NCBI RefSeq assembly: GCF_002278135.3
Contig: NZ_CP029425.2
Coordinates: 4,998,001 to 5,062,000 of the forward strand
Length of the DNA: 64,000 nt
Direction of reading: 5' to 3'
From: Bradyrhizobium ottawaense
GTDB lineage: Bacteria; Pseudomonadota; Alphaproteobacteria; Rhizobiales; Xanthobacteraceae
Shown here: piece by piece, positions 58,050 to 64,000 of the stretch
Layout: every line of letters starts with the position of its first letter
How positions within the stretch are numbered: the stretch's first letter is position 1
Translations under genes and position numbers: made by a program
The notes under the pieces: model-generated
What the model was told of the DNA's origin: nothing
What the model saw: the letters and a program-made list of their open reading frames with translations, nothing else
The model's database searches: none

Positions 58050-60353
58050 CTACCAGCGATAGCTGACCGTGCCCGTGATGGTGCGCGGGCTCGTGTATTG
58101 GCAACCGCCATTCGTCGTGCAGGCAAGCGTGACGCGATCGGCGATGTTCTTCACGTTCAGCGCCAGGTTGACGCCCTTCGGCTGACGATAATGCAGGCCC
58201 GCATCCAGCACGACGTAGCCCTCGTTGACGATTGTGTTGGTCGTGTCGGCGAAGGTCGGTCCGTTGTAACGGATGCCTCCGCCAAGTCCCCAGCCGTCCC
58301 AGGTGCCGCCCTGGATCGTGTAGTCGACATAGGCCGATGCGAGCTGGCGGGCGACGAGCGTCGGCACCTTGCCGAGGTCGGTCCCGGTGCTCTGCGTCAC
58401 CCTCACATCCTGGTTGGTGTAGGTCGCCACGAAGTTCAGCCCGGGCATGATCTGCGCCAGCGTCTCGAACTCGATGCCGCGCGAGTTCACCTCGCCGAGC
58501 TGGACCGAGAAGCCGAGATGTGATGGATCGGACGTGAGCGAATTCTGCCGCGTCAGGTCGTAGATCGCCACGGTCATCAGCAGGTTTCGCGACGGCTGAT
58601 ACTTGACGCCCACCTCATGCTGCTGCGCCATCGTCGGCTTGAACGGGTTTCCCGCAAAGTTCGTGTTGGGTGTCGGCAGGAAGGATTCCGAGTAGCTATA
58701 ATAAGGCGCAACACCGGAATCGAACACGTAGGAGACGGCTCCCCGCTTGGTGAAGGCCGTGTCCTTCGTGTCGGTGGTCTTGTTGGTCGCCAAGGCGTAG
58801 GTGTTTTGTTCCGAGGCGTCGTACCGGCCACCCAGCGTGAAGATCCAGTTCTGGATCTTCATCTGATCCTGCACATAGACGCCGACCTGGTCGATCGTCT
58901 GGTTCGTCGAGGGGGTGGTGAGCGCAGTCGGAACGACGACGGCCTGGTCGTACACCGGATTGAGCTTGCTGAGCGGCGGCGCTGCTCCGGAATAAGTCCG
59001 GTCCGTCATGTTGAACGTCAGATAGTCGACGCCGGAGACCACCGTATGCTGAAGCGGCCCCGTGCTGAACTTGCTGATCAGGTGGTTGTCGGTCGACAGC
59101 GATTCGACCTGCTCCTGTATGCGCACCGCACGCCGCGGAAAGACCGTGGTCGTATCGAGCGGACTTCCGATGAACGTCAGATAGCGATAGTCGAGTTCGG
59201 TGTGGCCGTAGCGGGCCTTCGATTCGAAGACCAGATTGTTGCTGAAGCGATGCTCGAACTGGTAGCCGACACGCTCCTGCTCCTGGTCGAACTTGTTGTA
59301 GCTGGGATCGCCAAGGAAAAGCGGCAGCGCCGTGATACCGGTGATCTTCCCGCCGCTCACATGGGCCATCGACAGCGGAAAGGCGTTGCCGGTCAGATCG
59401 CGGGTATAGTCGGCGAGAATGGTCAGCGTCGTGTCATTCGTCGGCTTCCAGGTCACCGCCGGCGCGATATAGGTGCGATTGTCCTTCACGTAGTTCGAGA
59501 AGTTGGCGATCTGCGCATCGGAATCCCTGAACACACCGGTCAGCCGGTAGAGCAGCGTGCCGTCCTTGGTGGCAGGACCACCGAAGTCGAAGGCACCCTG
59601 AAACCGGTCGTAGTTGCCGAACTGCCCGACAATCTCACCGAAGGCCTTTTCGGGCGGCCGCTTGCTGATGACATCGACAAGTCCGCCCGGCGCGCCCTGT
59701 CCATACATGACCGAGCTCGGCCCCTTGATGACGTCGATGCGCTCGAAACCATAGGGCTCGTTGCGGAACAGCGAGAGGAAGTTGGGATCGCCCATCTCGC
59801 GAAGCCCGTCGCGATATGCGCCGTAGCCGTTGTTGTCGAAGCCGCGGATGAAGACATTGTCGAAGCGCGGGTCCTTACCGCCCGGCTGAATGGCGAGACC
59901 TGCGACATGCTGCAATCCTTCGACCAGTGTCGTGACGGAGCGGGCATCGAGCTGATCGCGACTGACGACGGAGACGGATTGAGGCGTCTCGAGGATCGGG
60001 ACGTCGGACTTCATCGCAGCCGAGCTGACGACAGGTACAAATCCCTTCACCGGATCCGTACCGCGCTCCATGGCGACGGCGGCGGGCTGAGAGCCGGACT
60101 GGAGCACCTGTCCTGCCGCGCGCGATCGCGCAGTTCGGGCGCTCACAGACCGGGTGGTGCGCGATCTCGTGACCTGACGCTTGTTCGCGCGGCTTTGCTC
60201 GACGACGACCGGCGGAAGATCTGATGCTGCGCTCGCGCTCTGGGCTTGCGCGTTTCCGCCAAAAGCGATCGCCGGAGGAAGCACGACAAGACCGCACAGC
60301 ATCGACACGCATCCGCGCTTCGTTGCGCGTGCGTCAAACACGAATTCCAGCAT
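58050..60353 (-). CDS. TonB-dependent siderophore receptor
   Basis: 767 aa with an N-terminal signal (LCGLVVLPPAIAFGGNAQA). The plug starts near 115 (ETPQSVSVVSRDQLDARSV, GFDNNGYGAYRDGL, IDVIKGPSSVMYGQGAPGGLVDVISKRPPEKAF) and the barrel ends in VSYRW, with the C-terminal aromatic residue. It imports a ferric siderophore, ferrichrome/coprogen-type by the plug. About 70 extra residues before the plug are basic (SRTTRSVSARTARSRAAG), unlike a signalling domain. Iron control is likely; an imperfect TAGAAT/ATTCTA repeat lies in the leader. Confidence 0.9.
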   Translation of the reverse strand: MLEFVFDARATKRGCVSMLCGLVVLPPAIAFGGNAQAQSASAASDLPPVVVEQSRANKRQVTRSRTTRSVSARTARSRAAGQVLQSGSQPAAVAMERGTDPVKGFVPVVSSAAMKSDVPILETPQSVSVVSRDQLDARSVTTLVEGLQHVAGLAIQPGGKDPRFDNVFIRGFDNNGYGAYRDGLREMGDPNFLSLFRNEPYGFERIDVIKGPSSVMYGQGAPGGLVDVISKRPPEKAFGEIVGQFGNYDRFQGAFDFGGPATKDGTLLYRLTGVFRDSDAQIANFSNYVKDNRTYIAPAVTWKPTNDTTLTILADYTRDLTGNAFPLSMAHVSGGKITGITALPLFLGDPSYNKFDQEQERVGYQFEHRFSNNLVFESKARYGHTELDYRYLTFIGSPLDTTTVFPRRAVRIQEQVESLSTDNHLISKFSTGPLQHTVVSGVDYLTFNMTDRTYSGAAPPLSKLNPVYDQAVVVPTALTTPSTNQTIDQVGVYVQDQMKIQNWIFTLGGRYDASEQNTYALATNKTTDTKDTAFTKRGAVSYVFDSGVAPYYSYSESFLPTPNTNFAGNPFKPTMAQQHEVGVKYQPSRNLLMTVAIYDLTRQNSLTSDPSHLGFSVQLGEVNSRGIEFETLAQIMPGLNFVATYTNQDVRVTQSTGTDLGKVPTLVARQLASAYVDYTIQGGTWDGWGLGGGIRYNGPTFADTTNTIVNEGYVVLDAGLHYRQPKGVNLALNVKNIADRVTLACTTNGGCQYTSPRTITGTVSYRW

Positions 60354-60567
60354 TCCCAGTCCCCGAATTTACCGGGACGACCATGCAAAGACTCCGAACG
60401 CACAATCAAAGTCTTTTGGACGTTCGTGTCGTAGAATCTATGTAGACTGGATCCATTCTAATGAAATGGCCTCAGCATCTTGCGCCGGCCCTCCACGGGC
60501 TGCATGAATTCCCGACGCTGACGATCCACCGCAGCGCGCCGCGATGACCGACCTGCCGCGTCACGAT

Positions 60568-63144
60568 CTAGAATCGCAACCGCCGGCCCCAAACCGGCTT
60601 CAGCAGTTCGAGCGCCGTGAGTACCAGCAATCCTGCGCCGAGCGTGACCATCAGATCGTCCAGGTGCAGGGGACCGAACCGGAACAGACTGGACGCCGGC
60701 GGCCAGAACAGGGCCGCGGCCAGAACGAGCGCGATCGACAGGAATATCCAGAGCAAAGCCGGATTCGGACGGAAGAACGCCGACAAGAACGACGCGCTGA
60801 AGGACCGGTTGACCAGCACCAGCGCGACGACGCAGACGACCAGCGCGATGAAAGCCAGCGTGCGCGCCTCGTCGGGTGGAATACCGGAACGAAGCGCAAC
60901 GACGAAAATCACCGCGATCAAGGCAAAGGCCATGACGCCTTGAAGAACGCTCCAGCCGACCAAAGCCCACGAGAACAGTTCCGCATCGGCTCGCCGCGGC
61001 GGGCGCGTCATGACATCGCGCTCCTCCCGCTCGGCTTCGAACACGAGCGAGCAGACCGGGTCGATGATCAGCTCCAGAAATGCAATGTGAACGGGCCCGA
61101 GAACCAGAGGCAGCCCGAAAACCAGCGGCAGCAGGGCGAGCCCCGCGATCGGAACGTGGACGGCGAAAATGAAGGCCATCGCCTTGCGGAGATTGTCGTA
61201 GATTCGGCGCCCCAGCCGGATGGATGCGACGATGGAGCCGAAATCGTCGTCGAGCAGGACGATCGAGGATGCCTCGCGGGCGACATCGGTGCCGCGGCCA
61301 CCCATCGCGATCCCGATATGGGCCGCCTTCAGGGACGGCGCGTCGTTGACGCCGTCGCCGGTCATCGCGACGATCTCGCCGTTGCGCTTCATCGCCTGAA
61401 CGATCCGCAGCTTCTGCTCCGGCAGGACCCGCGCGAACACGTTCACGTTCCTGACGAGGGCCTCCAGCCCGCTCTCGTCCGCGAGCCTGATCTGCTCACC
61501 GGTCGCGACCTCGTTGACGTCGAGCCCGGCCTGCCCGGCGATCGCCATGGCGGTCGCCGGATAGTCGCCCGTGATCATGACGACGCGGATGCCGGCCGAA
61601 CGACATTCGGCCACCGCCTCGGGGACATGCGGACGAAGCGGATCGGCCAACCCGACCAGACCGAGGAAGCGAAACGAAAAACCTTCCTGCGAGCTCGGCA
61701 GGGCCTCGCCGTCGCAGGTCGCGGCGGCCACGCCGAGCACGCGAAGACCGTCCTTGGCCATCGCCGCGACCGCATCCCGCATCGCGTCCTGGTCCGCACC
61801 ATGCAACTTGCAGAGGCGCGCAATCGCTTCGGGAGCACCTTTGGCCGAGGCGAACACTCCTTGGGACGATTGCCAAACCTGGGTCATCGCCAGCAGTTCG
61901 GGACGCAGGCCGTAGGTGCGGATCAAGGTCCGAGCATGCAGGGTTTCATCAGCCTCCGGCAGGTTCGCCTGCGCGAACGCGTGCAGGGCCTTCTCCATCG
62001 GATCGAACGGTTCGGGCGAGCTCGCCAGAGCACTGCAACGCGCCAGCTCGAAAAACTCCGCTCCCACGGGCGCCGGCTGCGAAGACACGAGGCGGACGCT
62101 CGTCCCGCCGCGTAGCCTCAGCTCCGCGACCGACATCCGGTTCTGCGTCAACGTGCCGGTCTTGTCGGTGCACAGCACCGTGGCGGAGCCGAGCACCTCG
62201 ATCGCGGCCGCGCGCCGCGTCAGCACCCGCGCCTTGGAGATCCGCCAGGCGCCCATGGCCATGAACACCGTGAGCACGACGGCAAACTCCTCAGGCAGCA
62301 TGGACATGCCGATCGCGATGCCTCCGAGCATTGCCTGCAGCCAATCCCCGCGCAACGCTCCGTAAAGCAGGACAGCCGCCAGGCTGATCGCCGCGCCGCC
62401 GAGAAAGCAAAGCCGTACGAGCCGTGCGGTCTGCTGCTGCAGCCGCGGCGGCTCCGACTGCAAACCATGCAGCGACAGTCCGATCTTCCCGATCTCGCTG
62501 CGAGGGCCGGTGGCCTCGACCTCGGCGAGGCCCTCGCCTCGCACGACCAGCGAGCCCGAATACACGAACGGCAGGTCATCGCCGCCCGGGCGATGTTCGG
62601 CCAAGGCGACCTTTTCAGTCATGGAAGCCTCGGCGACCGGCGTCTTGAGGGCCTGCTTGCGAACCGGGACCGACTCTCCGGTCAGCAGGGACTCATCGAC
62701 CGCCAGATCACGCGCACTGACGAGTACCGCATCCGCCGGAATCCGATCGCCTTCGGCCAGGACGAGGAGATCGCCGCGGACGACGTCCCGGCCCGCGATC
62801 CGCCGCCGCTCGCCATCCCTGACCACGAGCGCTCGCGGACTGGTCAGCTCCCGCAACGCCTCCAGCACGCGCTCGGTGCGGGTTTCCTGCACGATCGTGA
62901 TCACGACGGAGATGGCGCCGAATGCCAGGAGAAGCAGCGCCTCGCGGAGGTCGCCGAGCAGCAGGTAAACCAGCCCGCCACACAGAAGGAGAGCGAGCAT
63001 CGGCTCGCGCAGCACCTCGAGCACGATGCGCAGGGGCGTGCGCCGTTCGGGCCGAGGCAGCTCGTTGTAACCTTCATGTTGCAGCCGCAGCCGGGCCTCG
63101 GTTTCGCTGAGCCCGGCCGAACCGCCGCTTTCTGTCCTGCTCAC
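60568..63144 (-). CDS. Cation-transporting P-type ATPase (P2 type)
   Basis: 858 aa. LTGESVPV in the actuator, phosphorylation site VLCTDKTGTLTQ, TGDGVNDAPSLKAAHIGIAMG in the hinge and about ten helices, without heavy-metal Cys motifs; closest in pattern to bacterial Ca2+/Mn2+ P2 ATPases. It pumps a divalent or other cation out of the cytoplasm at ATP cost. Its start overlaps the small membrane gene stop by 4 bp (ATGA). Confidence 0.9.
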   Translation of the reverse strand: MSRTESGGSAGLSETEARLRLQHEGYNELPRPERRTPLRIVLEVLREPMLALLLCGGLVYLLLGDLREALLLLAFGAISVVITIVQETRTERVLEALRELTSPRALVVRDGERRRIAGRDVVRGDLLVLAEGDRIPADAVLVSARDLAVDESLLTGESVPVRKQALKTPVAEASMTEKVALAEHRPGGDDLPFVYSGSLVVRGEGLAEVEATGPRSEIGKIGLSLHGLQSEPPRLQQQTARLVRLCFLGGAAISLAAVLLYGALRGDWLQAMLGGIAIGMSMLPEEFAVVLTVFMAMGAWRISKARVLTRRAAAIEVLGSATVLCTDKTGTLTQNRMSVAELRLRGGTSVRLVSSQPAPVGAEFFELARCSALASSPEPFDPMEKALHAFAQANLPEADETLHARTLIRTYGLRPELLAMTQVWQSSQGVFASAKGAPEAIARLCKLHGADQDAMRDAVAAMAKDGLRVLGVAAATCDGEALPSSQEGFSFRFLGLVGLADPLRPHVPEAVAECRSAGIRVVMITGDYPATAMAIAGQAGLDVNEVATGEQIRLADESGLEALVRNVNVFARVLPEQKLRIVQAMKRNGEIVAMTGDGVNDAPSLKAAHIGIAMGGRGTDVAREASSIVLLDDDFGSIVASIRLGRRIYDNLRKAMAFIFAVHVPIAGLALLPLVFGLPLVLGPVHIAFLELIIDPVCSLVFEAEREERDVMTRPPRRADAELFSWALVGWSVLQGVMAFALIAVIFVVALRSGIPPDEARTLAFIALVVCVVALVLVNRSFSASFLSAFFRPNPALLWIFLSIALVLAAALFWPPASSLFRFGPLHLDDLMVTLGAGLLVLTALELLKPVWGRRLRF

Positions 63145-63308
63145 GTCTTCCGCCGCATGCTCCAGAGACTTCCAGCCCCCACGACGGCTGTCACGAGCAG
63201 GACGGCGACGAAGGTCTGGATGATGGTGAAGTTCAGGGCATCACGCGCGACGAACAACGCGGTGAGCGCGCCGGCAATGATAAAGACGATACGAAAGATG
63301 AGGCTCAT
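63141..63308 (-). CDS. Small membrane protein preceding the P-type ATPase
   Basis: 55 aa (MSLIFRIVFIIAGALTALFV..., then IIQTFVAVLLVTAVVGAGSLW). Two helices. Start 63308, with GGAG eight nt upstream; ATG 63314 is too close to that site. The ATGA overlap with the ATPase gene suggests it is a small subunit or regulator of the pump, as small proteins are for other P-type ATPases. Confidence 0.6.
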   Translation of the reverse strand: MSLIFRIVFIIAGALTALFVARDALNFTIIQTFVAVLLVTAVVGAGSLWSMRRKT

Positions 63309-63538
63309 GGTCATGTCTCCAGTCTTGCATGACTTGGAGCCCGGGCCCACGACGTCTGGGCACAACGCTGCTTCTGCAACCATGCAGAGAGACTTTAGCC
63401 CGTCACAGCGGCGCAGATTTGCGACAAGTCAAGCCTGATCCGGCCATCGCCGCATCTGGCCGGTCGACGGGTGCGACGTGATGTCCCGCCGCGAGCGATC
63501 AGCCGCGGCATCGCTCATGGTTGCAAGGCGCCGTGCCG

Positions 63539-63682
63539 CTAGCGCTTCGCCATCAACTCGAGCGCCGGAGCAAAGCGCTCCGCGAACGTCAACGACTTGG
63601 CGTGGTGAACTGCGGCAAACGATGCCGAAATTCCTGCCGAAGCGACCGCGAGCAACGCAATTACGAAAGCCAGACGGCGCAT
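63539..63682 (-). CDS. Small secreted peptide
   Basis: 47 aa. A signal peptide (RRLAFVIALLAVASAGISAS) is followed by about 25 polar residues (HHAKSLTFAERFAPALELMA). GGAGG lies five nt before the ATG at 63682. No homologue is recognised. The flanks (63309-63538, 63683-63950) show no other gene. Confidence 0.5.
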   Translation of the reverse strand: MRRLAFVIALLAVASAGISASFAAVHHAKSLTFAERFAPALELMAKR

Positions 63683-63950
63683 GTTCGCCTCCTGTGTGAG
63701 CTCGTCTACCCCATACAGATGGGACGGCTCTGTTTCAGGACGGTTTCATGGGCGCGGAAATTGATTTCACTCAAGCGCCTGTGATGGGATCCGGCTTATC
63801 TGGACGCATTCCGCAACCAACTAACAATGGTCGACGTATTTTGCAGCGGAGCCCGGCCGTGTTGGGAATTCTACGTCCGCGGACACGATCCTAAAGCACT
63901 GCGGCGACCAGCAGCATTCGCTGGAATGGGAGTCATCAAGGACTATTCAA

Positions 63951-64000
63951 ATGAAGATCGTGATCCAGAAGCTCAATGGCCTGTGGCACCTCATCGTCGG
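63951..64000 (+). CDS. N-terminal fragment of an unidentified gene
   Basis: Sixteen codons (MKIVIQKLNGLWHLIV) are visible before the right edge, with AGGA eight nt upstream of the ATG. The short beta-type start could belong to a small soluble protein; too little is seen to name it. Confidence 0.35.
   Translation, partial: MKIVIQKLNGLWHLIV

Noticed and set aside
60428..60461. Possible iron-control element (TAGAAT ... ATTCTA) before the TonB receptor
   Set aside because: The 6-bp arms are 17 nt apart, unlike the compact TTAGAA/TTCTAA elements of Irr. Iron control is likely for the gene, but this site is not convincing.
1..64000. Search for CRISPR arrays, tRNA or rRNA genes, transposases and phage genes
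   Set aside because: No regularly spaced direct repeats, cloverleaf 3' ends, DDE transposase motifs or structural phage proteins were found by reading both strands.

Overview
The window looks like chromosomal DNA of a high-GC alphaproteobacterium, most likely Bradyrhizobium or a close relative. The grounds are the codon use, the dense small operons for aromatic and acyl-CoA catabolism, the Bug and branched-chain-type transporters, the DUF763 and DUF3750 proteins, and several palindromic intergenic repeats of the kind common in that genus. No rRNA, tRNA, prophage, insertion sequence or CRISPR array was seen.

Layout. 1-13 kb: an IclR-controlled aldolase/oxidase operon, a DUF3750 protein, a likely MFS-guanine deaminase-monooxygenase-metallohydrolase operon, a scar where a truncated amidase and a truncated AraC regulator meet tail to tail, a LuxR-type regulator, a MaoC hydratase and small orphan genes. 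13-23.7 kb: a lytic transglycosylase, a flavin monooxygenase divergent from a fatty acyl-CoA ligase, a GH172/DUF2961 protein with an acyl-CoA dehydrogenase, an amino-acid binding protein and a cytosine-deaminase-like amidohydrolase. 23.6-31 kb: a compact minus-strand operon for the lower protocatechuate/gallate 4,5-cleavage pathway (PDC lactonase, dicarboxylate carrier, oxalomesaconate hydratase, RraA-type aldolase, dihydroxyphthalate-decarboxylase-like protein, a frameshifted NAD-dependent dehydrogenase), followed by a TetR regulator and a Bug-type binding protein. 31-36 kb: MscS channel, DUF763 protein, three tiny disordered proteins and a P450.

The most interesting region is 36.2-52.2 kb. 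It appears to encode a reductive nicotinate pathway in what is probably an aerobic bacterium. NicAB (molybdenum hydroxylase with a tri-heme cytochrome tail) would make 6-hydroxynicotinate. A 6-hydroxynicotinate reductase, probably fed by a ferredoxin-NADP reductase, would reduce the ring. An enamidase-type hydrolase would open it. The reductase is coupled to an ApbE-like UPF0280 protein and a PF06684 protein, followed on the same strand by a complete Liv-type ABC importer and a MarR regulator. Near-identical 18-bp GTATAC-centred palindromes lie in front of the reductase and between the ferredoxin reductase and the enamidase, which ties the two loci into one regulon.

52-64 kb: an extradiol dioxygenase whose promoter/operator is almost a copy of the one in front of the TetR gene 23 kb away, a HerA-like ATPase, a peroxidase-related protein, an MgtC-like protein, a TonB receptor/PepSY iron-uptake operon, a P-type ATPase and small membrane or secreted peptides.
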